The notes: generated from the letters alone by a model not told the origin. A DNA stretch of 64,000 nucleotides from Peribacillus frigoritolerans (GCF_030676415.1 NZ_JAUUTW010000013.1:1-64000), one strand, 5' to 3'; numbered from the stretch's first letter, positions 26,443-35,039 are shown. Program-made: numbers and translations.

Positions 26443-26570
26443 GGACGTTGATTTCCACTCCAGGCACTCGCTTTCCGCGGGCGGTCCGTCCTCGGCTTGA
26501 GCCTGCGGGGTCTACCCTAGAAGCGCTTTTTCCCGCAGGAGTCTCGCACCTTCCTCCCCAATCAACCTTG
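26443..26570. repeat. GC-rich REP-like imperfect palindrome
   Basis: A sudden GC-rich block: CACTCGCTTTCCGCGGGCGG, then GCCTGCGGGG pairing with CCCGCAGG, then GTCTCGCACCTTCCTCCCC. From memory, near-identical blocks are scattered between genes in many Bacillus-group genomes. It contains no gene. The base composition differs strongly from its surroundings. Confidence 0.6.
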
Positions 26571-26630
26571 TTATAAAATTTAGATAGAAACCATATCTGA
26601 GGAGTTAAAGGGGGCGCTTTGGTACAGTAT

Positions 26631-27272
26631 TTAAACCGTTACGTTTATGCCAGATAATAAAGTCTTCCACAGGGCATCATTGACATGAAACATATCTCCG
26701 GTGCCAAAGCCCGTATCTGGTAGTTCGACTACGCAGACTCGTTGCAATGGCCAGTTTCTTTCAACAATTCCTTTAACTTTTGTATGATTTACAACGAGGA
26801 TCCGGAAGTCATGTTTAACAACCCGCGATAACACCTTCTCAAGTTCTGCAATTTCTTCTAACGTTCCCTGTGTCCTAATAAAAAGCAGACTCCGGCCGTT
26901 AGCCATTTTGTCTTTAAAACGTGCTACACGCCGGTCATATTTTTGCTTAACCTCAGGATATGCGGCCAGATTAGTAGGAGTATTTACATTTGTTTTAAAA
27001 TCATGATTGAAATATATTTTATAAGCATTATCTGACACCAGCAAATCCTTATCAGTAGCGTAACCCCGAAATTCCAAATTGGGTTTTTCGAGGAAACCAG
27101 CAAATTGATTCTGCAGAAGCCGGGTTACATCCGGTAGAGAAGGAGAACCCACCCAATCCAATACTCCTGCAAATGGTCTTAGATTGTTATTTCTAAGCTG
27201 AATGCCAGCTAAACAATTATGACCTAAACTATAAATAGCATCGTAGCTCCCTTTTAGATCTTTTAAATTCAT
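26631..27272 (-). CDS. DUF1796 family putative cysteine peptidase
   Basis: 213 residues. The N-terminus has YDAIYSLGHNCLAGIQLRNN, the conserved SLGxxC block carrying the putative catalytic Cys. The middle has KYDRRVARFKDKM and LLFIRTQGTLEE, and the end LPDTGFGTGDMFHVNDALW. DUF1796 proteins are predicted papain-like peptidases; no substrate is known. An ATG at 27,272 is preceded by GGAGATGAG. It stands alone between repeats and IS debris, which suggests acquisition, but the gene is intact. Confidence 0.85.
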   Translation of the reverse strand: MNLKDLKGSYDAIYSLGHNCLAGIQLRNNNLRPFAGVLDWVGSPSLPDVTRLLQNQFAGFLEKPNLEFRGYATDKDLLVSDNAYKIYFNHDFKTNVNTPTNLAAYPEVKQKYDRRVARFKDKMANGRSLLFIRTQGTLEEIAELEKVLSRVVKHDFRILVVNHTKVKGIVERNWPLQRVCVVELPDTGFGTGDMFHVNDALWKTLLSGINVTV

Positions 27273-27722
27273 AAGCTCATCTCCATATAATCTCGTTAGT
27301 CACTACAGCAGGCAGATAGAAAAAGATCGATGCCAGCCAGTACATGATGTTTTCGTGTATCAAATGTCTATACTTATAAAATGCAAAAGAAGAGGAAAAT
27401 GGGAGGGCAGAGAGAGGACATCTCTTAAAATGTGCGGATGTAGCCGGAACTATTGCCCGGTCAATGATTAAGAGTATAACAAAACGACTATAAAGACGAA
27501 ACCTCCACCAAATCCAAAACCTTCTTCACACCTGATTCACAACGTGACATCATCTCTGTTCTTTGGATAAAATGTTGGAGGAACCTTTTATTAGATAGCG
27601 GGTGTGTTCGTACTAAAAGGTTAGCCAGTTTTTACTGGTTGACTTTTTTAAAATTGAATCTATTATACGACACCGCATGGAGGACTGGGGGTACTAGTTA
27701 GTAAGTAGAGGCGGAAAAAACA
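27273..27722. other. Intergenic region before the IS110 remnant
   Basis: No gene is seen. A terminator-like hairpin lies near 27,620-27,650 (GGTTAGCCAGT...ACTGGTTGAC, then TTTTTT). The last 60 bases before 27,723 are probably the left noncoding end of the IS110 element, the place where bridge RNA is encoded in intact members. Confidence 0.4.
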
Positions 27723-28338
27723 ATGAATCCTGTTGTTGGTTTGGATGCGGCAAAAGGAGAGAGAGCCAAGTTCAGGCATTTTTAGAACAATCTAAACCGT
27801 ATGGGAAGAGCTTTTCAATGAAGCATACCAAGGAGGAATTGGATCATTTCTTAGACTTTCTAAAAGAAGTTGAGGAGGTGGCAGGGAAGATGCCTATGGT
27901 CATTTTAGAATCTACAGGGCATTACCATTCTCCCGTTATTCAATACTTGGAGGAACAAGGGATTCGATATATCTTACTAAATCCGATTATTTCTTATCAG
28001 GCAAAGAAGCCAGTTTACGGAATGTAAAAACGGACGCAATCGATGCGTACCAGTTGTGTGTGCTGTATTACAAAGAGGGTTTTGAACCTCATAAAATTAG
28101 AGGAATTCAGCTTTTCCTTTGGAATTTGTCAAGACAACAGGAAATCGTAACGAATATGTATGTGGAAGTTAAACTTCAGTTTCACACCATTTTAGATTAA
28201 GTATTTCCTGAATACCGGAAGGTTTTTGGGGATCTATATTCGAAGGTTTCTTTATTGATGTTAAAGGAATATCCTACTTCAGAGGCGGTATTAACAGCCG
28301 GAGAAAGTAGACTAGCTGAGAGTGTTATAGAGTTCTGT
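27723..28338 (+). pseudogene. IS110-family transposase, decayed
   Basis: The frame begins MNPVVGLDAAKG and, after shifts, continues SFSMKHTKEELDHFLDFLK, VILESTGHYHSPVIQYLEEQ, ILLNPIISYQAKK and VKTDAIDAYQLCVLYY. These are the DEDD N-terminal domain motifs of IS110 (GLDxAKG; ESTGHYH; KTDxxDA). Several frameshifts and an in-frame stop at 28,198 break it, and the C-terminal transposase_20 domain with the catalytic Ser is missing. It ends at 28,338 exactly where a scrap of the 90-aa gene family begins. Confidence 0.88.
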
Positions 28339-28388
28339 TAAAAGGTATCCTGTATCATCAAAAGTATTTTCACTGTATGACCATTGTA
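28339..28388 (-). repeat. Scrap of the 90-aa gene family
   Basis: This 50-bp segment is nearly identical to 26,149-26,193, the first codons of the 90-aa minus-strand gene (FDDTGYL). It joins the IS110 remnant to the terminator of the ABC-F gene. Confidence 0.75.
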
Positions 28389-28395
28389 GCGGGAA

Positions 28396-28425
28396 CAAAA
28401 AGCACATCCGATAAGGATGTGCTTT
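28396..28425 (-). terminator. Intrinsic terminator of the ABC-F gene
   Basis: AGCACATCC and GGATGTGCT form a perfect 9-bp stem. On the minus strand it is followed by TTTTT, 11 bases after the stop at 28,436. Confidence 0.85.
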
Positions 28426-28435
28426 CATAAAAGTA

Positions 28436-30055
28436 TTATTTGTACATTTCAGCCACTTGTTTTTGCAATTCGCTATTTTCAAGGTACTCATCATAACTAA
28501 TTTGCTTATCGACTGTACCTTTTGGAGTAAGTTCAATGATTCGGTTCGCTATAGTTTGGATGAACTGATGATCATGAGAAGAGAAGATCATTGACCCTTT
28601 AAAGCTGATCAAACCGTTGTTCAATGCCGTAATCGACTCTAAGTCCAGATGGTTAGTAGGTTCATCAAGCATTAGGACGTTCGAACCGCTTAACATCATT
28701 TTGGAAAGCATACAGCGGACTTTTTCGCCCCCAGAAAGTACACTAGCCTTTTTCGTGACTTCATCGCCAGAGAATAACATTCTGCCCAAGAAACCGCGCA
28801 GGAAGCTTTCGCTCTGGTCATTAGGCGAATATTGACGGAGCCAGTCGACAAGAGTTAAATCGACACCTTCAAAGAATTCAGCATTATCCTTAGGGAAATA
28901 TGCCTGAGAGGTCGTAACGCCCCATTTGAATGAGCCGCTATCCGGTTCAATTTCACCTGCCAAGATTTTGAACATTGTTGTTTTAGCAATCTCATCTTTA
29001 CCCACAAATGCAATCTTGTCGCCTTTATTCATCGTGAAGCTGACATTATCCAATATTTTTACGCCATCGATCGTTTTCGAGATTCCATCTACACGAAGCA
29101 GGTCGTTCCCGATTTCACGATCAGGTGTAAAGCCGACATAAGGATAGCGGCGCGAAGATGGCTCTATGTCATCCAAACTGATTTTGTCCAATAATTTCTT
29201 ACGGGATGTCGCCTGGCTCGATTTGGATGCATTGGCGCTGAATCGAGCGATGAAATTTTGAAGCTCTTTGATTTTTTCTTCTTTTTTCTTATTGGCATCT
29301 TGAGTCAGTTTAAGGGCAAGCTGGCTTGATTCATACCAGAAGTCATAGTTACCGATATAAACTTTGATTTTACCGAAATCAAGATCCGCGATATGTGTAC
29401 AAACTTTGTTAAGGAAGTAACGGTCATGGGAAACTACGATAACAGTGTTTTCAAAGTTGATTAAGAATTCTTCCAGCCATTTGATCGCTTTTAAGTCCAA
29501 GTGGTTGGTAGGCTCATCCAGTAAAAGAACATCCGGTTTACCGAATAGTGCCTGGGCAAGCAATACTTTAACTTTGTCGCCACCGTTCAATTCAGCCATT
29601 TTCTTTGTATGCAAGTCTTCTGTAATCCCAAGGCCTTTTAAGAGGATTGAAGCTTCAGGTTCAGCTTCCCAGCCGTTTAATTCGGCAAATTCACCTTCAA
29701 GCTCGGCCGCTTTCATTCCGTCTTCGTCCGTGAAGTTTTCCTTCATATAAATGGCATCTTTTTCTTGCATGACTTCATATAATCTTTCATGTCCCATAAT
29801 GACAACTTTTAGGACTTCTTCCTCTTCATAAGCGAAGTGATCTTGTTTTAGAACGGCAAGGCGTTCGCCAGGCCCCATATGGACATCACCGGATTGCGCT
29901 TCAATTTCACCGGAAAGGATTTTTAAGAAAGTGGATTTACCCGCACCATTCGCACCAATCAGGCCATAGCAGTTACCAGGCGTGAATTTTATATTAACAT
30001 CTTCAAACAGTTTACGATCGCCATAGCGTAAACCAACATTATTTACTGTAATCAT
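28436..30055 (-). CDS. ykpA: ABC-F family ATPase (YkpA-type)
   Basis: 539 residues with two ABC ATPase domains joined by a charged linker and no membrane segment. This is the ABC-F layout of soluble ribosome-acting ATPases such as EttA, and the sequence is close to B. subtilis YkpA and E. coli YbiT. Domain 1: Walker A GANGAGKST, signature LNGGD, Walker B VLLLDEPTNHLDL. Domain 2: Walker A GKDEIAKTT (noncanonical but usual for this subgroup), signature LSGGE, Walker B VLMLDEPTNHLDL. The linker (about 235-320) is Lys/Glu rich. The terminator at 28,396 ends it. Prophage genes begin just upstream of its promoter. Confidence 0.93.
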   Translation of the reverse strand: MITVNNVGLRYGDRKLFEDVNIKFTPGNCYGLIGANGAGKSTFLKILSGEIEAQSGDVHMGPGERLAVLKQDHFAYEEEEVLKVVIMGHERLYEVMQEKDAIYMKENFTDEDGMKAAELEGEFAELNGWEAEPEASILLKGLGITEDLHTKKMAELNGGDKVKVLLAQALFGKPDVLLLDEPTNHLDLKAIKWLEEFLINFENTVIVVSHDRYFLNKVCTHIADLDFGKIKVYIGNYDFWYESSQLALKLTQDANKKKEEKIKELQNFIARFSANASKSSQATSRKKLLDKISLDDIEPSSRRYPYVGFTPDREIGNDLLRVDGISKTIDGVKILDNVSFTMNKGDKIAFVGKDEIAKTTMFKILAGEIEPDSGSFKWGVTTSQAYFPKDNAEFFEGVDLTLVDWLRQYSPNDQSESFLRGFLGRMLFSGDEVTKKASVLSGGEKVRCMLSKMMLSGSNVLMLDEPTNHLDLESITALNNGLISFKGSMIFSSHDHQFIQTIANRIIELTPKGTVDKQISYDEYLENSELQKQVAEMYK

Positions 30056-30370
30056 TTATTTACATTCCTCCAAAATACTTTTGTTTCAACGTGTCCAACA
30101 CTTTGTTTCATTAGTTTTACGCTGATTCACACAAACAGCAGTTTACGCTCTTGTATGTTTTAAACTGTGCATCATTTAAATTGTATCTTATTTATGCAAA
30201 AAGTTAAAGGTTCATTAGCAAAAACCAACATTTATAATCACTTATTAGATTAATACCTGAGATGCTTTAAGTTTTTTTATAAAAATTTCCAAATGCTCTT
30301 GACGTACATGTACGTAAATAGTATATTGAATATAGAAAGACGTACAAGTAAGTTTATGGAGTTGATTAAT
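30056..30370. other. Junction between host ABC-F gene and prophage
   Basis: AT-rich DNA holds the leftward promoter of the ABC-F gene and the rightward prophage promoter. The left attachment site should lie here, but without the right end I cannot define it. Confidence 0.45.
30299..30346 (+). promoter_or_regulatory. Prophage regulator promoter with palindromic operator
   Basis: TTGACG (-35, 30,299-30,304) and TATATT (-10, 30,322-30,327) are spaced by 17 bases. A perfect 14-bp palindrome ACGTACATGTACGT covers 30,302-30,315 in the spacer, and a related half site ACGTACA lies at 30,340-30,346. It probably binds the regulator encoded just downstream. Confidence 0.7.
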
Positions 30371-30988
30371 ATGGAAACTATTCATCCTTTAAAGCAAATA
30401 TCTCAGATATTTCAAATTTCATTGGCTTATATTGCAAATGAATTGGATGTCAAAAGGCAAACGGTAAATGAATGGGTTGGCAAAAGAAGAAGACCTATTC
30501 CAAAGAAGCATATCCCTAAAATCGCAGCAATTTTTAACCTAGATGAAAGATGGTTTGGAAAATCTTTATTAAAAGGTTCGGAAGTGTTGGAACTTCAAAG
30601 GATATACATAGACAGAAATGCTACCTTTGAAGAGTATGAGGATTTTTTTGTAGATGATGATGGAGTAGAACATGTCATTACAAAATACTATAGTCCTGAA
30701 CAAGATGTATCGAGACAGCTTCATGAAGAAGAAAAAGTAAAATCTGTAATAGAAGATGTCCAGCAGTTATTAGAGCGCGAATTGGGTGAATTCAATCATT
30801 CTTATCAAGATATTATGAGAGGGGTACTATCTATATTGGATTCTAAAGAAAGAGGGAAAGTTAGAATGTTATCTGATGTAATCGATTTTCTATTGTATCG
30901 GGATCATGGTTTTGGAGGTTTTGAGATTAAAGATAAAAACGTTGAGGGAAAATTTGATGAAATTTATGAGTATTATCAGAAGAAATAA
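30371..30988 (+). CDS. Helix-turn-helix (XRE-type) prophage regulator
   Basis: 205 residues. Residues 5-60 form a lambda-repressor-like helix-turn-helix (SLAYIANELDVKRQTVNEWV, then KRRRPIPKKHIPKIAAIF). The acidic C-terminal part (70-205) has EEKVKSVIEDVQQLLERELG and may mediate oligomerisation; no peptidase motif is visible. The ATG at 30,371 is preceded by TGGAG; other in-frame ATGs upstream lie in the promoter. The operator palindrome immediately upstream suggests autoregulation. It is the first gene of the phage early region. Whether it is the lysogeny repressor or an activator cannot be decided. Confidence 0.82.
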   Translation: METIHPLKQISQIFQISLAYIANELDVKRQTVNEWVGKRRRPIPKKHIPKIAAIFNLDERWFGKSLLKGSEVLELQRIYIDRNATFEEYEDFFVDDDGVEHVITKYYSPEQDVSRQLHEEEKVKSVIEDVQQLLERELGEFNHSYQDIMRGVLSILDSKERGKVRMLSDVIDFLLYRDHGFGGFEIKDKNVEGKFDEIYEYYQKK

Positions 30989-31035
30989 AATAGAAATTTT
31001 TCTACCGAGGAGGTGGTTATATTGTAAAAATTTTG

Positions 31036-31344
31036 ATGAAGGGTATCAAATTCAATCAAGGTAGAAGTGAATTTCGGAATATTAAGTTACTTGAAATACA
31101 TATAGGGGTAGGTGCTCCTACCCTAAATGCAATTAATACAATCGATTGGAAAAGGGGAATTTTAAATGGTAAAAAAAGAAGACTTAATTTTATTTACGAT
31201 GTATTCCTTATGAGAAAAATAAAGTGTGAAGGATATTCTTATCTCTTATCTGCAATTAGCTTATCCGATAGAAGACTGAGGCTATATCCAAGGTGTAAAG
31301 AAATCGAGAATATCATGAAAGAACATACTAAAACGTTAAATTAA
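31036..31344 (+). CDS. Uncertain small phage ORF
   Basis: The frame encodes about 102 residues with a basic second half (SAISLSDRRLRLYPRCKEIE). The strong ribosome binding site GAGGAGGTGG at about 31,009 is too far (about 18 bases) from the first ATG, and no better start is seen. The true gene may be shorter or in another frame (an ATG at 31,166 opens only 14 codons). The function is unknown. Confidence 0.35.
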   Translation: MKGIKFNQGRSEFRNIKLLEIHIGVGAPTLNAINTIDWKRGILNGKKRRLNFIYDVFLMRKIKCEGYSYLLSAISLSDRRLRLYPRCKEIENIMKEHTKTLN

Positions 31345-31383
31345 CTAATTATTCAGTTAGCTAATTTATTCAGGAGGATGCGT

Positions 31384-32043
31384 ATGGAAGAAACTACCCA
31401 AAGGAAAAAGTTATATGTGCATGTGCCTACTAAAATTGTGAGAAATGAGGAAATCTTTTTGAACAATGAAGAGTTCGCAATGTATGCAAGGTTGTGTTTT
31501 TTACACTTTAGAAACCCGAAGGATAAGGGAAATATCCTGAAATTAGATCATCGTACTTTAATGAACTTCTTGAAAATAACCGACACGAGAACTTTTAAGA
31601 AGAGGATTAATCACTTACATAGTTTGGATTTAATTAAAAATAGAGTCGAAAAAGTCCCCACTAAAGGGAAAATAAATATCGTATTTAATGATTCAATCGC
31701 AGAAGGTAGAACATTTACAAAATTATCAGCTTCAATTTTTACATACTTTAATAACGATCAGATTGATACCTATGCCTTTAGACAAATTTTCTACTATAAG
31801 AGTCGTATCAATAAAAACCTAGACGGAAACGGACATGATTATTGTTTTTCAGGTTTTGAGTCAATGACTAAGAGGTTTCGTATATCGAAATCAAAAGTGG
31901 AAGAGGCGAATAAGCAATTAAAGAAAGCGAAGTTGCTTAAAATAGTCAAACATAAACTGGAACCAACTCATGAATACATAGACGATGAGCTGCAATATGA
32001 CCGCTATAATAATCATTATTTTGTGGCTGATATTCTCCACTAA
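31384..32043 (+). CDS. Replication-initiator-like phage protein
   Basis: 219 residues. It has two stretches typical of winged-helix initiator-type proteins: LDHRTLMNFLKITDTRTFKK followed by RINHLHSLDLI, and FESMTKRFRISKSKVEEANK followed by QLKKAKLLKIV. This resembles RepA/DnaD-like helix-turn-helix proteins of plasmids and phages. AGGAGG precedes the ATG at 31,384 (another ATG at 31,378 overlaps it). Three repeats at a 21-bp period lie directly downstream and could be its binding sites. Assignment as an initiator is an inference from layout; a transcription regulator is the alternative. Confidence 0.55.
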   Translation: MEETTQRKKLYVHVPTKIVRNEEIFLNNEEFAMYARLCFLHFRNPKDKGNILKLDHRTLMNFLKITDTRTFKKRINHLHSLDLIKNRVEKVPTKGKINIVFNDSIAEGRTFTKLSASIFTYFNNDQIDTYAFRQIFYYKSRINKNLDGNGHDYCFSGFESMTKRFRISKSKVEEANKQLKKAKLLKIVKHKLEPTHEYIDDELQYDRYNNHYFVADILH

Positions 32044-32070
32044 AAACAAGGGTTTTCTCTAAGTACTCTA

Positions 32071-32123
32071 CATGCAGAGGTAGCGTTTAAGAATGCAGAA
32101 GTAGAAATTTAGAATGCAGAGGT
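32071..32123 (+). repeat. Three iteron-like repeats with a 21-bp period
   Basis: ATGCAGAGGT, ATGCAGAAGT and ATGCAGAGGT start at 32,072, 32,093 and 32,114, exactly 21 bases (two helical turns) apart; the bases between are partly conserved (TTTAAGA/TTTAGA). They lie 28 bases after the initiator-like gene. Such spacing suits cooperative protein binding at an origin or operator. Confidence 0.65.
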
Positions 32124-32342
32124 GCGGTACTCCTAGTGCAGCATTGGCAGTACTGTAAGTAGTATACAATTTAAAATATTAATATACATACAAGATAAAA
32201 CAATATACAGTATTTCAATTTCGAAAAAATACGCTTCGAAATGTGGAATTACATTATTCATATCATAAGTTTTTAATTTAATTTTACATAATCGGTTAGT
32301 TAGAAATGAAATTAAACAATTATACAAAAGGAGAATGATTTA
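32124..32342. promoter_or_regulatory. Probable promoter region of the polymerase-like gene
   Basis: No gene is present. An inverted repeat ATTTCGAA/TTCGAAAT lies at 32,218-32,225 and 32,235-32,242. The sequence is AT rich, and the ribosome binding site AAAGGAG of the next gene ends at about 32,333. Confidence 0.4.
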
Positions 32343-35018
32343 ATGGGAAAAGGTTTAGAAAATCAGGTGTTTATTTATTCTTTAGGGACATATTCATTTT
32401 TTAATGATGAGGAATATAAAATTTTTAGGCGAATCCAGAATCTGAAAGGATATAAGAAAAAGTTAGGCAAGATGAAATCCAATTTGGCTGAGGGTGAAAG
32501 TTTGACTAAGAAACAAATTAAAGTGGAAAAAAAGAAAATAAACACAGAAATTAAAAAGGTTAATAATGGATCTGATACAGAAAAGGGTATCAATGAACTT
32601 AAAGAGGATTTATACAAATTAATCGATAATCACACTGGTAATCGTACTCTAAGAAAGGAAGAGATGAAGGAAAACCAAATCATCTCGGTGTTTGATTCCG
32701 TATTAAGCAGGACACTTGAAATGAAAATTGATGAATTGTCAGAGGATATAATGGTCATCCAGTCTTATCATGAAAAAGTGTTAGAAGGATTGATTAAAGA
32801 TGGTTTCGTAAATCCTGATGGAGAGAAATATATTTACATGAGTTCAAGTGCTGGTCAGATTAGACAGAAAAAAGGTGTGTGGATCAAGAAGAAGTTATGG
32901 GATGAACATAAGGATTCATTAACTTGTGGATTAAGTCTTGAAGAAATAAACAATAGTGAGAAAAAAGGATGTAACGTTAACAAATATTTGAGTTACAAAG
33001 CATTAATATTTTCGGCGTCAGAGGAATGGAGCTTCCCTAATCCTGATGTAGATAGTTTTGATATAGATAAATGTATTGTTGTTGAGGATCTGGAATTGAA
33101 TGTATTTTCTGAAGTTGACTATATAGACAGGGATACTTATAAAATTAAGCGTGAAAAAATGAACGTTCCAATTACAGCTACAGATGGAGTTGGGATGATG
33201 TTACCAAGCGTATCAGAAAAAAACTTCATGTGCAGATTACCATGGATAAAAGGGTTACTCGCAGTCTACGATTTTACTAAACATGGAAATACAAAAGTAA
33301 CGGATATTGATAATAAAGTTTGGGATGTTGTAGATGATGGTATATCGATTATTTTTACTAGGTCACAATGGAAGATGCACGCTTATTTTGATTCATGGGA
33401 GGATTATAAGAAGCGATTTAAAGAGTATAACTGTAAAGCAGCCAAGTTGAATGAGGAAGAGGATGATTTCAATGATGGAAAAATCAATTATCAAATGTTA
33501 GAAAGTTTAACAGATGTTTCGGATGATGAGTTAAAGGAGATAGCTTCTTCTTCTATCCAAGATATAAAGGTGCTTGGGGAAGATAAATTAACAATGTTAA
33601 AGGTCTTGGGTGCAACAGAAGCAAATGAACGCAAGAGAAGCTTTCAGAAGGCATTACTGAAGTATCCACAGCTACTCAATGATGCATATTCCAAAGAAGC
33701 GATAATGACTAAAAAGAGATCTTTGGTTAATGAAGCTAAAACAGGAAAATTGAATGTGGATGGATCATATACGTTTGTCATTCCTGATTTATATAGTTTC
33801 TGTGAGTTCCTATTCAATGGAGAAGCTAAGGCATTACTTAAAGAAAATGAAGTCTATTGTAGTCTCCAACCTGAAGGAAAGGTCGGAATACTCAGGAGCC
33901 CGCATTTGTCACGTGAATGGGGACTCAAGGATAACGTTACGGTTAGTTCGGATAATTTGAAAATCAATGAATATTTTAAAACGGATGCCATTTATGTCTC
34001 GAACAATAGTCCTCTTAGTAAACTGATTCAAAATGATTGGGATGGCGATAAAGTTTTAGTTTTGAGTGAACATAAAGACGAAACACTCCTACATGTAGCT
34101 GAGCGCAACATGAGAAATGATAAAATTGTTCCTTTGTATTACGAAATGGAAAAAGCAAAGGCACAAGAAATTAATAATCAGAACATCTACGATAGTCTAA
34201 TTCTTTCGTTTGAAGCTAATATCGGTGAAATTTCAAACAACATTTGCAAGGCATGGAATTCTAATAATCTTGATCTAGACATCATTAAAATCATGTGTAT
34301 GGAAAATAATTTTGAAATTGATTTCGCGAAATCTTTATTTCGTCCAATTAGACCACCTCATATTGATGAAAAAATTAAGGAATACATAAAACTAAAATTG
34401 CCACACTTTTTCCTTTATGACAAAAGGAAAAATAAAAAGAGTAGAAAAACTAAGTTGAAAGTTGAATTTATTAATGAGAGCACCGTGAATAGATTGGAAC
34501 GAATCATACCTAAGAATAATATTCATTTTAAAGAAGTGGCAGGGGGTACGTTCGACTACAGGTTTCTTATGAACCGCAAACAGATTAAAGTGACTGAAGA
34601 TATGGATATTATAAAAAGGTACAAGGAATTAGATAAGAATAAGAATAAAATGATTAAAGCTAATGATGGTGAGTTTAAGAAAAAAGGGAAAATGTACGTT
34701 TATAAATACATAAAGCTAGAACTTTTAAAAATTAACCCGAATTCTACATACATAACAGATGTTTTGATCGAATATCTATATGGAGTCAAAGACAGTGCAT
34801 ATAAAGATACGCTATGGTTGAGCTTTGGGGAAATTATTGAGCGTAACTTGGAGCGTAATTTAAATGAGGCTGCTATATGTGATCATTGTGGAAGTGAATT
34901 TAGAAAGCTTAGAGAAACTCAGGTTACATGTAGTGAGAAATGTCAAAAAGTAAGAGAGAGGGAGAATGCAAGATTGAGGAAGAAAAAACAAAGAGAGAAA
35001 AATAAAAAGATTGCTTGA
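32343..35018 (+). CDS. Single-chain RNA polymerase-like protein (RDR/QDE-1/YonO superfamily)
   Basis: 891 residues. D565-W-D-G-D569 (QNDWDGDKVLVLSE) is the DxDGD motif that holds catalytic Mg2+ in all two-barrel RNA polymerases. Upstream, DGVGMMLPS at 281 followed by RLPWIKGLLAVYDF at 298, and GKVGILRSPHLS near 518, match in order the DGxG, R-P-KG and RNP blocks of eukaryotic RNA-dependent RNA polymerases and SPbeta phage YonO, a DNA-dependent RNA polymerase. The N-terminus (30-150) is helical and Lys/Glu rich; the C-terminus has a four-Cys zinc site (C846, C849, C863, C867) and a basic tail. AAAGGAG precedes the ATG. A role in late phage transcription is the likeliest reading, by analogy with YonO. 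Phage replication or repair is an alternative. Confidence 0.78.
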   Translation: MGKGLENQVFIYSLGTYSFFNDEEYKIFRRIQNLKGYKKKLGKMKSNLAEGESLTKKQIKVEKKKINTEIKKVNNGSDTEKGINELKEDLYKLIDNHTGNRTLRKEEMKENQIISVFDSVLSRTLEMKIDELSEDIMVIQSYHEKVLEGLIKDGFVNPDGEKYIYMSSSAGQIRQKKGVWIKKKLWDEHKDSLTCGLSLEEINNSEKKGCNVNKYLSYKALIFSASEEWSFPNPDVDSFDIDKCIVVEDLELNVFSEVDYIDRDTYKIKREKMNVPITATDGVGMMLPSVSEKNFMCRLPWIKGLLAVYDFTKHGNTKVTDIDNKVWDVVDDGISIIFTRSQWKMHAYFDSWEDYKKRFKEYNCKAAKLNEEEDDFNDGKINYQMLESLTDVSDDELKEIASSSIQDIKVLGEDKLTMLKVLGATEANERKRSFQKALLKYPQLLNDAYSKEAIMTKKRSLVNEAKTGKLNVDGSYTFVIPDLYSFCEFLFNGEAKALLKENEVYCSLQPEGKVGILRSPHLSREWGLKDNVTVSSDNLKINEYFKTDAIYVSNNSPLSKLIQNDWDGDKVLVLSEHKDETLLHVAERNMRNDKIVPLYYEMEKAKAQEINNQNIYDSLILSFEANIGEISNNICKAWNSNNLDLDIIKIMCMENNFEIDFAKSLFRPIRPPHIDEKIKEYIKLKLPHFFLYDKRKNKKSRKTKLKVEFINESTVNRLERIIPKNNIHFKEVAGGTFDYRFLMNRKQIKVTEDMDIIKRYKELDKNKNKMIKANDGEFKKKGKMYVYKYIKLELLKINPNSTYITDVLIEYLYGVKDSAYKDTLWLSFGEIIERNLERNLNEAAICDHCGSEFRKLRETQVTCSEKCQKVRERENARLRKKKQREKNKKIA

Positions 35019-35039
35019 CCGTGACATAAATATCCAAAA

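Noticed and set aside
32071..32123. CRISPR-like array suspected from the 21-bp periodic repeats
   Set aside because: Only three short units with partly conserved intervening sequence; no spacer-repeat structure and no cas genes.
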